This document shows, piece by piece, positions 17,019-28,325 of a DNA stretch of 64,000 nt. The DNA lies in the NCBI RefSeq assembly GCF_018499575.1, contig NZ_JAHDAP010000001.1, positions 1,054,001-1,118,000 of the forward strand, given 5' to 3'. This DNA comes from Streptococcus infantis (GTDB lineage: Bacteria; Bacillota; Bacilli; Lactobacillales; Streptococcaceae). Within the stretch, counting starts at the first letter, position 1; every line of letters starts with the position of its first letter. The notes beneath the pieces were generated by a model, which did no database searches, was not told where the DNA came from, and saw only the letters and a program-made list of their open reading frames with translations. Made by a program: the position numbers and the translations under genes.

Positions 17019-17150
17019 ATTTCTTTTTATCATTACGACGTTCAGGCAAGTCGTCATAGCAATTGCCGTAGAATAACAACCACTTTAGTGATTAGTCATT
17101 CTTAACGAGTTAGGCTTAACTGAGTTTCGGCTAAAAACTTCGGAAAAAAG
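17019..17150 (-). other. Structured intergenic stretch between two terminators
   Basis: No ORF. Short inverted pairs include GGCAA/TTGCC, ACGAC/GTCGT and CACT/AGTG. The stretch lies past the dnaK terminator and ends at its own terminator. It could be a small RNA or a decayed repeat. Confidence 0.35.
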
Positions 17151-17188
17151 ATAAGCCATCTTTTGTGCATCGCACAAGGCGATGGCTT
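17145..17188 (-). terminator. Terminator after dnaK
   Basis: A two-part stem, AAGCCATC/GATGGCTT outside and TTGTGC/GCACAA inside, with ATCTTTTTT following on the minus strand. It starts 37 bases after the dnaK stop. Confidence 0.85.
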
Positions 17189-17224
17189 CCTATTTTTCTT
17201 TCGTTTTTTAAACGCCTCAACATC

Positions 17225-19069
<1,845 letters not shown>

Positions 19070-19098
19070 TTAATTCTAATGTTGATTTTTCTTGATAC

Positions 19099-19223
19099 TT
19101 CCCTTAAGTGATGGGGACGTGAGCAACTCCCTACGGGATTTCATCACTTATTTTTGAGTCTATTGTCTCAAAAATCCCCTGCTTCAGTAGCTTATGCTAC
19201 TGAAACTTTCACCACGGCGGGAA
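19099..19223 (-). repeat. Structured dispersed element, copy B
   Basis: About 125 bp, reading on the minus strand like copy A at 4833-4958. The closing helix here is TTCCC/GGGAA plus GTGGTG/CATCAC (one G-U pair). Inside, the first hairpin has changed completely to TTCAGTAGC/GCTACTGAA (19183-19204). The second is kept as ATTTTTGAG/CTCAAAAAT (19150-19175), and the third is centred on TCCC/GGGA (19128-19138). It lies within the grpE-dnaK transcript in the sense orientation. Confidence 0.75.
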
Positions 19224-19311
19224 ATATCTTCCTTGCAAGCCTCCGGTTTGCTTCTTATCTTTCTTTCATAGTTTAGTGTCGTTTCGGACAAGGTTTTCAA
19301 AGTTCTCTAGC

Positions 19312-19827
19312 CTAGTTATATACTACTACCATGGCTGGGCGTAGGATGCGGTCATGGAGTTTGTAGCCTTTTTGGAAGACTTGTGCGATGGTGTCTGCTG
19401 GATGCTCGTCATCCGATGGCACTGTTTGAATGGCCATGTGGTAGTTATGGTCAAATTCTCCGTCCGCTGCGATTTCTTCGATTCCTTCTTCTTTCAAAGC
19501 ATGAATCAAGCTTTCTTGGACCATTTCTAGTCCTTTTTTAACATCATCTGTCAATCCTTCAACTGCAAGGGCGCGTTCAAGGTTATCAAGTGATGGCAGA
19601 ATCGCTTTTGCCAAATCTTGGCTGCGATAGCGTTGCAAGAGTTGGCGTTCTTCGTTGGCACGACGCTGAATGTTTTGCATTTCTGCATGGGCACGAAGGT
19701 ATTTGTTTTCGAATTCTTCGGCACGTTCATTAGCCAAGTCCAATTCAGATTTCTCAGGAGTTGCCTCTTCAACTGTTTCCACAACTTCCTCTTCTTTTAC
19801 TTCTTCATTTTTTATATCTTGGGACAT
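19312..19827 (-). CDS. grpE: Nucleotide exchange factor GrpE
   Basis: I choose the ATG at 19827 (171 residues), since AAAGGAGG lies five bases upstream; eight more codons are open. The acidic N terminus (about 1-35) and long coiled coil (about 35-85) lead to the C-terminal beta domain with [20 protein letters not shown], the GrpE signature. It releases ADP from DnaK. It lies 26 bases after hrcA, and the long gap before dnaK holds copy B of the structured element. Confidence 0.97.
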   Translation of the reverse strand: MSQDIKNEEVKEEEVVETVEEATPEKSELDLANERAEEFENKYLRAHAEMQNIQRRANEERQLLQRYRSQDLAKAILPSLDNLERALAVEGLTDDVKKGLEMVQESLIHALKEEGIEEIAADGEFDHNYHMAIQTVPSDDEHPADTIAQVFQKGYKLHDRILRPAMVVVYN

Positions 19828-19853
19828 GTTCGCCTCCTTTAATGATTTCAATC

Positions 19854-20888
19854 TTAATTCACTTCATAGTGATTACTGCTGAGATAGCGGTAAAAATCAG
19901 TCAACTTCATGGTCAAAACTCGATTGACAACATTGAGTTGATTGACCAATTGTTGATAGTCCAGATGAACTGGACCAATAATCGCCAGAATTCCCAACCC
20001 ACGATAAGGGATTAGAAATTTACTGCTAATCACTGCTAAGTCAGCTAAACAGGATTCTTGGCTATCCGCAACTCGGACACTTTGCATCTGATCGCCAATC
20101 AAATTTTCTCGAATCTCCAAAGCAACCTTTTGTGGATGATCAAAGAATTGATAGGCTGCTAGATTCGCAAAATTCAAGAGATTAACTTTCCCAGAAACTA
20201 CGATATTTTCATTGAACATTTCTTTGAAAATATGTTCGACGAGATCCATAACATTGTCCGTCGTTGTAAAGTAACGTTGGATAATCTGCGGAATCTCTGT
20301 CCGAATCTTGTAGTGAATATCCAAGACAGTCTGTTCCAGGAAACGTTCTTGAATCATGGTTTTAAGGCGATTTAAATCCTCCTGCAAGAAATTTCTCGGA
20401 ATCAAAAACTGACTGGTAACTGTTCTAGACTCATCAAGTGTAAAAACAGCAAGAGCTGTATGTTGCCCGAGAACAACGATATCAAAAGCCGTCAGCTTCT
20501 GCCTACTTGGTTCTACATCCAATGCTACAACCGTACAACCACTCAAGTCTGACAAGATTTTCGTCGCCTCTTGAAGAATATCCTCAAGCTTGAAGAACTC
20601 TTGATCAAAGGCTTTTACAATCTCATAAACTTGATTCTCAGCTAAACGGTCAAAGGATAGGGAGTGTTTGACATAGTATTGAAAACCAGCCACACTCGGC
20701 ATCCGACCACTGGAAGTATGCGCCTTTTCAAGCAAACCTTGCTTTTCTAGAGCTGCCATGTCATTTCGAATGGTAGCGCTACTAGAGTTGATAGACTCTT
20801 GCAAGGTTTTAGATCCAACAGGTTCATGCGTTTTGGTAAAGATGTCAATAATCAGATTTAAAATATTCTGCTGACGTTCCGTAACCAT
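19854..20888 (-). CDS. hrcA: Heat-inducible transcription repressor HrcA
   Basis: I start at the ATG at 20888 (344 residues), which GAGGAG precedes by seven bases; the open frame continues 16 codons upstream, into the CIRCE region. It has an N-terminal winged helix (about 1-75: [27 protein letters not shown]), then a GAF-like domain and a C-terminal dimerisation part. It represses its own operon by binding CIRCE; active folding depends on GroEL in studied relatives. Two CIRCE operators lie just upstream. Confidence 0.97.
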   Translation of the reverse strand: MVTERQQNILNLIIDIFTKTHEPVGSKTLQESINSSSATIRNDMAALEKQGLLEKAHTSSGRMPSVAGFQYYVKHSLSFDRLAENQVYEIVKAFDQEFFKLEDILQEATKILSDLSGCTVVALDVEPSRQKLTAFDIVVLGQHTALAVFTLDESRTVTSQFLIPRNFLQEDLNRLKTMIQERFLEQTVLDIHYKIRTEIPQIIQRYFTTTDNVMDLVEHIFKEMFNENIVVSGKVNLLNFANLAAYQFFDHPQKVALEIRENLIGDQMQSVRVADSQESCLADLAVISSKFLIPYRGLGILAIIGPVHLDYQQLVNQLNVVNRVLTMKLTDFYRYLSSNHYEVN

Positions 20889-20916
20889 CTCGCCACTCCT
20901 CTCTGATAGATCCTTT

Positions 20917-20943
20917 TTAGCACTCGACACATCCAAGTGCTAA
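20917..20943. promoter_or_regulatory. CIRCE operator, promoter-proximal
   Basis: TTAGCACTC, nine bases, AAGTGCTAA: the HrcA operator with one mismatch in the right arm. It begins about five bases past the predicted transcription start. Confidence 0.92.
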
Positions 20944-20954
20944 CTTATGATTCT

Positions 20955-20982
20955 ATTATACACCCTTAAAAGAGAATGTCAA
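20955..20982 (-). promoter_or_regulatory. Promoter of hrcA-grpE-dnaK
   Basis: TTGACA, 16-base spacer, TATAAT on the minus strand, a strong housekeeping promoter. It lies exactly between the two CIRCE operators. Confidence 0.9.
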
Positions 20983-20999
20983 GACAAAAACTCAAAAAA

Positions 21000-21026
21000 T
21001 TAGCACTCTTTTATCAAGAGTGCTAA
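21000..21026. promoter_or_regulatory. CIRCE operator, upstream copy
   Basis: TTAGCACTC, nine bases, GAGTGCTAA: a perfect consensus CIRCE, located 17 bases upstream of the -35. The DUF2812 gene ends at 21051 just beyond. Confidence 0.95.
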
Positions 21027-21050
21027 AAATCGGTCTGGAGACCTAGAAAA

Positions 21051-21563
21051 TCATTTTACAATCTTAAGATATTTCTTTTTAAGTCTGTAAAAACTATAGA
21101 TTAGATAAGAAATCATGAGAGCATATAGGGCAAAAATAATGAAGAAAGACTGAGAAAGATTTTCACGAAACAGACTCATACAAACAACTAGACCACCAGA
21201 GATAGAAGCTACACATGAACGAAGTCCAGATTTCACACCTTCCCATCTAAGTCGATTATCTATGAAAGATTGATCATTTGAAACAATATCACCAGTTGCC
21301 TTTCGGAAAACAGAATAAGGACATCGCTCCACAAACTCCCAACCTCTATCCTTAATACTTTGCAACACCATCTCATTCTTTCTAAGGTAGCTAGTATTAT
21401 ACACACGATAGATCACATCATCTGGTTGGCATTGTTCAAAATGGAACAAACCAAAACGATTTGATTTAAATTCCCAACCTTGCAAATGCATCTCATGCAA
21501 ATAATCTTCTACCTTATCCAAATCAAAAACGGTAAACATTCGAAATTGTACTTTGCTATTCAT
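21051..21563 (-). CDS. DUF2812 membrane protein (second copy in the PadR operon)
   Basis: A 170-residue protein with a DUF2812-type N-terminal half (about 1-110): DLDKVEDYLHEMHLQGWEF, then FEQCQPDDVIYRVY. Two transmembrane segments follow at about 118-138 and 142-162. It is a paralogue of the protein encoded immediately upstream. Function is unknown; DUF2812 proteins often follow a PadR regulator and sit in the membrane. GGAGG precedes the ATG. Confidence 0.82.
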   Translation of the reverse strand: MNSKVQFRMFTVFDLDKVEDYLHEMHLQGWEFKSNRFGLFHFEQCQPDDVIYRVYNTSYLRKNEMVLQSIKDRGWEFVERCPYSVFRKATGDIVSNDQSFIDNRLRWEGVKSGLRSCVASISGGLVVCMSLFRENLSQSFFIIFALYALMISYLIYSFYRLKKKYLKIVK

Positions 21564-21597
21564 TGCCTGACCTCCAAATTAGAACACATACATGATT

Positions 21598-22176
21598 TTA
21601 TATATCGGATAATTCTTTCCACTTTTGAAACAATCTCCAAAAAATATAAGAAATCTGAATCGCAAAAACTATCAATAAAACACAATCTATTATGACAATC
21701 AACAACATTTCCCAACTGAAATCACTACCTCTACTAAGGAATTTTAAGAAAACCGGTAGTAGAGCTGAAAAGAGAAGCAAAATAGGAAGCATCCGCATTA
21801 TTAAAATTCGTTTGACCATAGCTAACTTCCCGGCCGTGTCATTATAAATTTCAAACTCGGCCTCCGACTCAATTCCAGAACGAAGCTTTCTAAAGTAGGA
21901 AAAACCATTAAAGTCTGTAATTGGCTCCCAGCCACAATCTTTAAACAGTTGTAAATAGGAAGCTCTCTCTGACTTTTTCATAGGATAAAAGTCCAACTGA
22001 TAAGCCACTTGCTCCGGTTGGCACTTTTCAAAAGTATACTTAACCGCAACTACTAAGTAAGAGTACCTTAACTCCTTAAGCTTCCAGCCTTTAGCATGCA
22101 TTTCTTCGAGAAAAACTGCCTCCCTCTCATAATCAGCGATCGTAACAATCCGATAAACAATTTTCTTTTCCATCAA
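21598..22176 (-). CDS. DUF2812 membrane protein (first copy)
   Basis: A 192-residue DUF2812 protein: AVFLEEMHAKGWKLKEL near the N terminus, then FEKCQPEQVAYQLDFY. A glycine/aspartate-containing soluble half precedes two transmembrane helices near 128-150 and 155-180. Its start overlaps the PadR gene stop by 4 bases, so the regulator and the membrane protein are made together. The family's role is unknown; a stress or antibiotic response is a fair guess because of the PadR partner. Confidence 0.84.
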   Translation of the reverse strand: MMEKKIVYRIVTIADYEREAVFLEEMHAKGWKLKELRYSYLVVAVKYTFEKCQPEQVAYQLDFYPMKKSERASYLQLFKDCGWEPITDFNGFSYFRKLRSGIESEAEFEIYNDTAGKLAMVKRILIMRMLPILLLFSALLPVFLKFLSRGSDFSWEMLLIVIIDCVLLIVFAIQISYIFWRLFQKWKELSDI

Positions 22177-22493
22177 CCTTCCTCCCGACTGTTTCTGTAG
22201 AGTCGTTCAATACGTTTGACTTCGATTTCTAAAACTTTTCGGCCTAAGTCAGTTATCTGATAAATCTTTCTCTTTTCCTCTTCGCGAACAAAGGAAATCA
22301 AACCATCCTTTTCCATCTTTGACAAGGTTCCATACATGGTCCCAGGACTAATGGAAACCTGTGAATCTGTCATCTCCTTGACCTTTTGGCTAATACCATA
22401 GCCATGGTTCTCCTTTTGCAGACAGAACAGAATATAAAAACCCGTTTCAGTCATAGGAAGGTAGACCCGTCTAATCTTATCAGTTAATTCCAT
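22173..22493 (-). CDS. PadR-family transcriptional regulator
   Basis: A 106-residue winged-helix repressor: YILFCLQKENHGYGISQKVKE, the S-P-G-T-M-Y segment of the recognition helix, and the GLISFVREEEKRKIYQIT wing. It has the short PadR-s2 form with a C-terminal dimerisation helix. It probably represses its own operon with the two DUF2812 genes, through the dyad at 22520-22562. The inducing ligand is unknown. Confidence 0.92.
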   Translation of the reverse strand: MELTDKIRRVYLPMTETGFYILFCLQKENHGYGISQKVKEMTDSQVSISPGTMYGTLSKMEKDGLISFVREEEKRKIYQITDLGRKVLEIEVKRIERLYRNSREEG

Positions 22494-22519
22494 TTAACCA
22501 GACCTCCTCTTTAGTTCGA

Positions 22520-22562
22520 TATATCGCACTTCGTTATATAAAATATATCACTCCTCGATATA
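22520..22562. promoter_or_regulatory. Candidate PadR operator
   Basis: A long imperfect dyad. Outer arms are TATATCG / CGATATA, exactly inverted; inner arms are GATATA / TATAAC. It is centred on the -10 and reaches close to the -35 of the padR promoter. Confidence 0.55.
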
Positions 22563-22570
22563 AATTGCAA
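22542..22570 (-). promoter_or_regulatory. Promoter of the padR-DUF2812 operon
   Basis: TTGCAA, 17-base spacer, TATATT on the minus strand. The -35 lies next to the glnA terminator. Confidence 0.6.
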
Positions 22571-22575
22571 GAAAA

Positions 22576-22601
22576 AAAGATTGTCCTAACGGACAATCTT
22601 T
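22576..22601 (-). terminator. Terminator after glnA
   Basis: AAAGATTGTCC and GGACAATCTTT form an 11-pair stem around four bases, followed by a T-run on the minus strand. It ends the glnRA transcript. Confidence 0.9.
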
Positions 22602-22612
22602 CTGATTCATCA

Positions 22613-23959
22613 TTAATAAAGATCTAGGTAGTTGTCAATTTCCCATTGTGAGACAAAGGTTGCGTAGCTCGCCCACTCGATACGTTTAGCTTCAAGGAAG
22701 CTCGTATAGATATGTTCACCTAGGGCTGCTTTAACAACTTCATCTTCTGTCAAAGCCTTCAAAGCGTTGTGAAGAGTTGATGGAAGGTCTGTGATACCAG
22801 CCTCTTTACGCTCTTCTGCAGTCATGATATAGATGTTTTCTTCGATTGGCGCTGGTGCTTCGATTTTGTTTTCAATACCGTGCAAACCAACTTCCAAAAG
22901 AACAGCCATTGCGATATATGGGTTTGCCATTGGGTCTACTGAGCGCAATTCCAAACGTGTTCCCATTCCACGAGTAGCAGGAACGCGCACCAACGGTGAA
23001 CGGTTACGACCAGCCCAAGCGATGTAAACAGGTGCTTCATACCCTGGAACCAAACGTTTGTATGAGTTAACGGTCGGGTTCATGATAGCTGTGTAGTTGT
23101 AGGCATGCTTGATCAAACCACCAAGGAAATGATAGGCTGTTTCTGACAATTGCATTCCTTTTGGATCATTTGGATCAAAGAAAGCGTTGTTCCCTTTATC
23201 ATCAAACAAGGACATATTGCAGTGCATTCCTGAACCAGCGATACCGAATTTTGGTTTAGCCATAAAGGTTGCATACAAACCATGTTTACGCGCAATTGTC
23301 TTTACAACAAGTTTAAAGATTTGAATCTTATCACAAGCACGAAGAACTTCATCATACTTAAAGTCAATCTCATGTTGACCTACGGCAACTTCGTGGTGAC
23401 TGGCTTCTACTTCAAATCCCATTTTAGTCAAGACATTTACAATCTCACGACGAGTGTTATCAGCAAGGTCTGTAGGTGCCAAATCAAAGTAACCACCCTT
23501 GTCATTCACCTCAAGAGTTGGGTCTCCATTTTCATCAAGCTTGAATAGGAAGAATTCTGGTTCCGGACCAAGGTTGAAAGATTTGAATCCAACTTTCTCC
23601 ATGTGATGAAGAGCTCGTTTAAGGTTGCTTCGAGGATCTCCAGCAAATGGCTCTCCTTCTGTTGTATAGACATCACAGATCAATCCTGCGACACTACCGT
23701 TCTCATCTCCCCAAGGGAAGACAGTCCATGTGTCCAGGTCAGGGTACAAGTACATATCTGATTCATTGATACGAACAAACCCTTCAATAGAAGATCCATC
23801 AAACATAGCCTTGTTTGACAAGACCTTGTCTAGTTGTTCATCTGTAGCAGGAATTTCGACGTTTTTCATTGTTCCCAAAATATCTGAAAACATGAGACGG
23901 ATAAAGGTTACATTTTTTTCCTTAACTTCACGACGAATATCTGCAGCTGTGATTGGCAT
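22613..23959 (-). CDS. glnA: Glutamine synthetase, type I
   Basis: A 448-residue enzyme that makes glutamine from glutamate, ammonia and ATP; it assembles as a dodecamer in the cytoplasm. [24 protein letters not shown], the ATP-binding [18 protein letters not shown] and [10 protein letters not shown] are standard motifs. It is the shorter GSI-alpha form, without the adenylylation loop, as in Firmicutes. In that group it is feedback-inhibited by glutamine and signals through GlnR. It lies 35 bases after glnR. Confidence 0.97.
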   Translation of the reverse strand: MPITAADIRREVKEKNVTFIRLMFSDILGTMKNVEIPATDEQLDKVLSNKAMFDGSSIEGFVRINESDMYLYPDLDTWTVFPWGDENGSVAGLICDVYTTEGEPFAGDPRSNLKRALHHMEKVGFKSFNLGPEPEFFLFKLDENGDPTLEVNDKGGYFDLAPTDLADNTRREIVNVLTKMGFEVEASHHEVAVGQHEIDFKYDEVLRACDKIQIFKLVVKTIARKHGLYATFMAKPKFGIAGSGMHCNMSLFDDKGNNAFFDPNDPKGMQLSETAYHFLGGLIKHAYNYTAIMNPTVNSYKRLVPGYEAPVYIAWAGRNRSPLVRVPATRGMGTRLELRSVDPMANPYIAMAVLLEVGLHGIENKIEAPAPIEENIYIMTAEERKEAGITDLPSTLHNALKALTEDEVVKAALGEHIYTSFLEAKRIEWASYATFVSQWEIDNYLDLY

Positions 23960-23994
23960 GGTTTTTCTCCTTATATATGACGACTTGCGGTTGC

Positions 23995-24351
23995 CTAACC
24001 GCGACCAAAAGGTGATTGTTGAGAAGCAAAGCGACTTTGTTGAAGAACTTCATTCCGAAGGGCACGACGAACCTCAGTTTGACTAACTGGTTTCTTGGCT
24101 TTCGCCTCACGTTCGGCATATTTTTTCTTGATAGCAGCAATGTTCAGACCTTCAGAGATATAATCCTTAATCTCAAGCAACCGATCCATGTCATTTAAAG
24201 AATACATCCGGCGATTACCTTCGTTTCGATCAGGTTTTATCAACTCTTGATCTTCGTAATAACGAATTTGACGCGCCGAAAGATCGGTCAGCTTCATAAC
24301 ACTACCAATGGGGAAAACTGCCATATTGCGACGAAATTCTTTTTCCTTCAT
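23995..24351 (-). CDS. glnR: Nitrogen regulator GlnR (MerR family)
   Basis: I use the ATG at 24351 (118 residues) with AAGGAAG upstream; a GTG two codons earlier is open. The N-terminal MerR helix-turn-helix reads [22 protein letters not shown], followed by a dimerisation helix. The C-terminal region ([13 protein letters not shown]...FGRG) carries the glutamine-synthetase-responsive autoinhibitory tail. With glutamine excess, feedback-inhibited GlnA activates GlnR to repress glnRA. A perfect GlnR box sits upstream of its promoter. Confidence 0.96.
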   Translation of the reverse strand: MKEKEFRRNMAVFPIGSVMKLTDLSARQIRYYEDQELIKPDRNEGNRRMYSLNDMDRLLEIKDYISEGLNIAAIKKKYAEREAKAKKPVSQTEVRRALRNEVLQQSRFASQQSPFGRG

Positions 24352-24373
24352 GTACACTTCCTTCTTTCTGTCT

Positions 24374-24402
24374 ATTATAGTCTAAAAAAAATCAATCGTC
24401 AA
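24374..24402 (-). promoter_or_regulatory. Promoter of glnRA
   Basis: TTGACG, 17-base spacer, TATAAT on the minus strand, with a leader of about 15 bases to the glnR ATG. Confidence 0.85.
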
Positions 24403-24409
24403 TTGTTTA

Positions 24410-24426
24410 TGTCATATTTTGTGACA
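24410..24426. promoter_or_regulatory. GlnR operator
   Basis: TGTCA, seven bases, TGACA: an exact match to the GlnR/TnrA consensus TGTNA-N7-TNACA. It ends seven bases upstream of the -35 of glnRA. Confidence 0.9.
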
Positions 24427-24431
24427 TTATT

Positions 24432-24977
24432 TTATTTTTTCTGTATGAGACTCCGCAAGCGATCAATATCATAATTTACTAGAATTGCTACAAAAACTCC
24501 CATAAAAGTCTCAAAAACTCGAGCAAACACGTACAAAACAGTCTCTCCGTTTGGAATTGATAGGGTAATAATCAGCATGGCTGCAACTCCCCCAATGACC
24601 CCTGACTTATTGTTCATGGCAACATTTGTCATGATGGTTAACATGGTACATATCGGAACCACAAGGAGAGTTACCCAAAAGGCTCCATGAAAAAAGTTGT
24701 TCAAGAGAAAGAACATCAGCGCATAAAAACCACCGATACTATTCCCTAAAATACGTGATGTCCCAAAGTGGACACTCTTATCAAAGTCTTCTCTCAAGCT
24801 AAAAACGGCTGTAAGAGCTCCAATCTGAAGTCCCTTCCATCCAAAAAAACCAAAAATCATGAGGACCAAAAAAACAGCGATTCCTGTTTTAAAGGTACGC
24901 ATCCCTAACTTAAACTTGCTTTTATCAAATCTATACTTTTTAAAATAACTCATCATTTCATCTTTCTTTTTTTCCAT
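24432..24977 (-). CDS. Aromatic acid exporter / FUSC-like membrane protein
   Basis: A 181-residue protein with about four hydrophobic helices, at roughly 28-50, 75-95, 100-120 and 135-160. GIAVFLVLMIFGFFGWKGLQ and SLREDFDKSVHFGTSRILGNSIGG match the N-terminal half of aromatic-acid-exporter (ArAE/FUSC) proteins. It is much shorter than full-length ArAE proteins; short forms are common in streptococci. The start is uncertain: Met1, Met8 and Met9 are all possible and none has a clear ribosome-binding site. Substrate is unknown. Confidence 0.75.
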   Translation of the reverse strand: MEKKKDEMMSYFKKYRFDKSKFKLGMRTFKTGIAVFLVLMIFGFFGWKGLQIGALTAVFSLREDFDKSVHFGTSRILGNSIGGFYALMFFLLNNFFHGAFWVTLLVVPICTMLTIMTNVAMNNKSGVIGGVAAMLIITLSIPNGETVLYVFARVFETFMGVFVAILVNYDIDRLRSLIQKK

Positions 24978-25036
24978 TTTATCATAATTTTACTTTTTTG
25001 AGAAAAGGATTCCTCAACTGAAGAAAATAGGAACTA

Positions 25037-25067
25037 AAAAGAGAAGGGTATAAATCCTTCTCTTTTA
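25037..25067 (-). terminator. Terminator after mraY
   Basis: AAAAGAGAAGG and CCTTCTCTTTT form an 11-pair stem around an eight-base loop. It ends the rsmH-ftsL-pbp2x-mraY operon. Confidence 0.88.
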
Positions 25068-25084
25068 TATTCCAATATTCTATT

Positions 25085-26065
25085 TTAGAATAAATACATG
25101 AAAGCCAAGGTGACGAGACTAGCAAGCAAGCCCACTCCCCAGAAGAAGAAATCGACTTTCCACTCACTCCAAGGCTGACCTTTACCAGAAAATCCACCCA
25201 ACTCAAAATGGTGATGAACTGGTGTCATTCGAAAGATACGTTTCCCGCCAGACAACTTAAAGTAGGTAACTTGCATCATGACAGATGTTGTTTCAAAAAC
25301 ATAGACTATACCAATCAGGAGTAGCGTCCATTCTTGGTGCAATGCCATAGAAATAGCGGCCAACATCCCTCCAAGAGCAAGACTTCCGACATCTCCCATA
25401 AAAACTTTAGCAGGCTTATGGTTAAAGACAAAGAAACCAAGAAGACCACCAATCATAGCAAGAATCACTAGGAGAATATCCAATTGGTTTTGTACATAAG
25501 CAATGACTCCATAGGCAGATAGGCTAATCACTACTGAGATACTTGCCAAGCCATCAATTCCGTCAGTCAAGTTAACAGCATTTGAAAAACCAACCAACCA
25601 GAAGAGAGCAAAGAAAATGTAAAGAACGCCTAGGTGCAATGGATATCCAAATACATTTAAGACATCCCCTCCTCTTTCATAAAAGAGATAGAAGATAACT
25701 CCTCCTACTAATTGAAGCAAGAGCTTTTGTTTAGGATTGAGCCCTTCATTGATTTTACGGAAAACCTTGAGGAAATCATCTAAGAAGCCAACCAAACCAT
25801 ACAAAACGAGAATAAAGAGGATCATTCCAACATTGTTGGTTAGTTGATTAGTTAAAAGTGCAAGAACTAAACTAACTAAAACGCTTGTTACGAGGAAGAC
25901 AATCCCTCCCATTGTCGGCGTCCCAGCTTTTGCCTGGTGTTGTTTAACATCCTCATGCATCTGTTGACCAGTAATCTGTGCTTTACGGTAAAAACGGATA
26001 AAAGCTGGAATTCCTACCACTGTAAGAACAAAAGTAAGGATTCCAGGAAAGATAGAAACTAGCAT
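25085..26065 (-). CDS. mraY: Phospho-N-acetylmuramoyl-pentapeptide transferase MraY
   Basis: A 326-residue membrane enzyme with about ten transmembrane helices. It moves phospho-MurNAc-pentapeptide from UDP to undecaprenyl phosphate to make lipid I. GFLDDFLK (about 95-102), [10 protein letters not shown] (about 165-174) and the C-terminal TPVHHHFEL are the catalytic Asp and His motifs. It directly follows pbp2x, with two intervening bases, in the division and cell-wall cluster. Confidence 0.97.
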   Translation of the reverse strand: MLVSIFPGILTFVLTVVGIPAFIRFYRKAQITGQQMHEDVKQHQAKAGTPTMGGIVFLVTSVLVSLVLALLTNQLTNNVGMILFILVLYGLVGFLDDFLKVFRKINEGLNPKQKLLLQLVGGVIFYLFYERGGDVLNVFGYPLHLGVLYIFFALFWLVGFSNAVNLTDGIDGLASISVVISLSAYGVIAYVQNQLDILLVILAMIGGLLGFFVFNHKPAKVFMGDVGSLALGGMLAAISMALHQEWTLLLIGIVYVFETTSVMMQVTYFKLSGGKRIFRMTPVHHHFELGGFSGKGQPWSEWKVDFFFWGVGLLASLVTLAFMYLF

Positions 26066-26066
26066 T

Positions 26067-28322
26067 CTAATCTCCTAAAGTTATTTTTATTTTCTGTATA
26101 TTTTTTAAAGCTGTATTAGAACGAACACTTTGTTTTTTAACAATTTCTCCTGTACCTTCAAATTCAACTTCAAGATTCAACCATTTGGCAAAGGTTTCAA
26201 CATTTTTCTTAGACCAGCCATATAAGTCAGGCATCTCTTCTACCTTGTCTGAAAGGAGTAAGATTTGCTCATTAGCGTCTAGATTGGTTCCTTCTGCCAC
26301 TGAACTGTCCTTGATTTTTGTTCCTGAACCGATAACGATTGGTTGAACAAGATTGCGTCTCAGTTCCTCTGCCATATCTCCCGGACTATAGTCCTTGGTC
26401 GCTGGCATTGCATAACTAGTTGTTGTTGTAACTTGATCCAGATTTTTAGCTGTAGACTGAAGATTAAGAGATTCTTTCATGGCAGAAGCTCGTTCAAGAA
26501 TAGGATTAGCAAATTCTCCAAACCAAGGGTTAGAAAAGTGTTCTGGCTGTTGAACTGTTACGTAAAGAATAAAATCAGGATTTTCAGAAGGATGCATGGT
26601 TACTACAGAAAAGATATAATTGGTTTTCCCAACTAAATATCCTCCGTTTTGCTCATCGGCAATTTGAGCTGTTCCTGATTTTACAGAAACAGTCTGACCA
26701 GGTACAGTAACGATTGGTTTACCGGTAAGTTTATTGTACATTGTACCATAAACAGGATCTGTACCAACCAAAATCATATTTTCTCGAGTCAGACTAGCCG
26801 CTTCTTTAGAAACAGGATTCCCTACAACCTCCCTCTGCGATTTACGAACAGTCTGATCATTTGGATCATAGAGGGCACTAATAAACTTCGGCTCTAGCAT
26901 GACCCCATCATTAGCGATTGCTGTAAAGGCACGAAGCATCTGGGTCTGAGTAACAGAAATCCCTTGACCAAAAGAACTCATGGCAATATCGACAATATTA
27001 TCTGCAGGTAGTTGTCCAGCATACTCATCAGGCATACCAAAACGCGTCGGCACCCCAAACTTAAAGCGATTGAGATAATCCAACCAAGTGGCATCCCCCA
27101 TTTTTTGCTGGAGCAAGGTCATACCGACATTACTCGAGTGATCAAAACCTTGTGAGTATGTCATTATACTTCCAGCTGATAAGCCATCATTCACATCCCA
27201 GTCCTTAATAGTTGCATCTGCTATTTTTAATTCGCTACTATTAAAGTATTCTCCACCAGGGAAGGTGTTGTTATCTATAGCTGCTGCTAAGGTCATGACC
27301 TTCATGGTTGAACCTGGTTCATAGTTACTTTGGTAAAGGATATCACGCCAGACAAAGTCCTCTGTAATCCCTTCTTTGGTATCAGCATCAAAGGTCGGTC
27401 TTTGAGTCGTGGCCAGAATTTCTCCTGTCTTGGCACTAACCAAGGTCGCAGTCATATACTTGCCTTTTAGTTTTCCTTGGAAGGCATCCATTTGACTTTC
27501 CATAAAGGACTGCAAAGGACTAGATAGGGTCGTATAGACGTCTTTCCCGTTTACGGTCTGTTGGGTGACTTGTTCTGTACCAGGAACAATATTACCTAGA
27601 CGGTCTTTTTCATAAGTAATAACACCATCTGTCCCTGCCAATAAACTATTTAAGGAACTCTCGATACCAGATGTCCCAATTAGACTTTTCGTGCCATCTT
27701 CATTTTCATGTAACTGTGCTAAACCAATAAAGGATGAGGCAAATTTCCCATTTGGATAACTTCGATTTGGACTAGTCGTAAAATTAATACCCTCAACCTT
27801 AGCAGATTCTAAGTCCTGTTTAATGGACATCATATTAGCATAGGTAATCCCATTTCCTTTAGAACCAAAGGAAACTTGTTTGAGATTCGGTTGAGAGAGT
27901 TGGTCTTTGACGTAAGTCTCCTCCATATCTAAATATTTATGAAAAATTTCTGCCACTTTATTGTACTGAGATTCTTCTACATAAAGAACATCACCATTAG
28001 CTGACTTATAGTCTTTATCTATTACAGCATAAACATTATAAGAGGTCGCATCTTCTGCGATGGGAGTTCCATTACGGTCATAAATGGTTCCTCTTTTAGC
28101 AGGAACAGTCAGAGTCGTTTGATGAACTTTATTTGCTTCTTTAACCAGATTGACTCCAAATTTTGTGCCTGTACCAATAATCACCGCAAAATTAACCAAA
28201 AAAACAGCAAATAGAAAGACAGCCAATAGGCTCAAATTTTTTCCTACTAATCTGCGGTTTTCCATTGGAGTTTTACGATTCTTAATGGCAAAGCGTATGA
28301 TTCTTTCTTTCCAGGATTTCAT
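26067..28322 (-). CDS. pbpX: Penicillin-binding protein 2X
   Basis: A 751-residue class B PBP, the division-specific transpeptidase. It has a cytoplasmic start, one transmembrane helix (about 30-50), and a dimerisation/pedestal domain. The transpeptidase has STMK at 338-341, SSN at 396-398 and KSGT at 548-551. Two PASTA domains follow (about 630-750). All catalytic motifs are intact, including Thr after the active Ser. Several residues differ from the R6 protein as I remember it (serine where R6 has Arg384). This may be species divergence or mosaic history. Confidence 0.97.
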   Translation of the reverse strand: MKSWKERIIRFAIKNRKTPMENRRLVGKNLSLLAVFLFAVFLVNFAVIIGTGTKFGVNLVKEANKVHQTTLTVPAKRGTIYDRNGTPIAEDATSYNVYAVIDKDYKSANGDVLYVEESQYNKVAEIFHKYLDMEETYVKDQLSQPNLKQVSFGSKGNGITYANMMSIKQDLESAKVEGINFTTSPNRSYPNGKFASSFIGLAQLHENEDGTKSLIGTSGIESSLNSLLAGTDGVITYEKDRLGNIVPGTEQVTQQTVNGKDVYTTLSSPLQSFMESQMDAFQGKLKGKYMTATLVSAKTGEILATTQRPTFDADTKEGITEDFVWRDILYQSNYEPGSTMKVMTLAAAIDNNTFPGGEYFNSSELKIADATIKDWDVNDGLSAGSIMTYSQGFDHSSNVGMTLLQQKMGDATWLDYLNRFKFGVPTRFGMPDEYAGQLPADNIVDIAMSSFGQGISVTQTQMLRAFTAIANDGVMLEPKFISALYDPNDQTVRKSQREVVGNPVSKEAASLTRENMILVGTDPVYGTMYNKLTGKPIVTVPGQTVSVKSGTAQIADEQNGGYLVGKTNYIFSVVTMHPSENPDFILYVTVQQPEHFSNPWFGEFANPILERASAMKESLNLQSTAKNLDQVTTTTSYAMPATKDYSPGDMAEELRRNLVQPIVIGSGTKIKDSSVAEGTNLDANEQILLLSDKVEEMPDLYGWSKKNVETFAKWLNLEVEFEGTGEIVKKQSVRSNTALKNIQKIKITLGD

Positions 28323-28325
28323 ATA

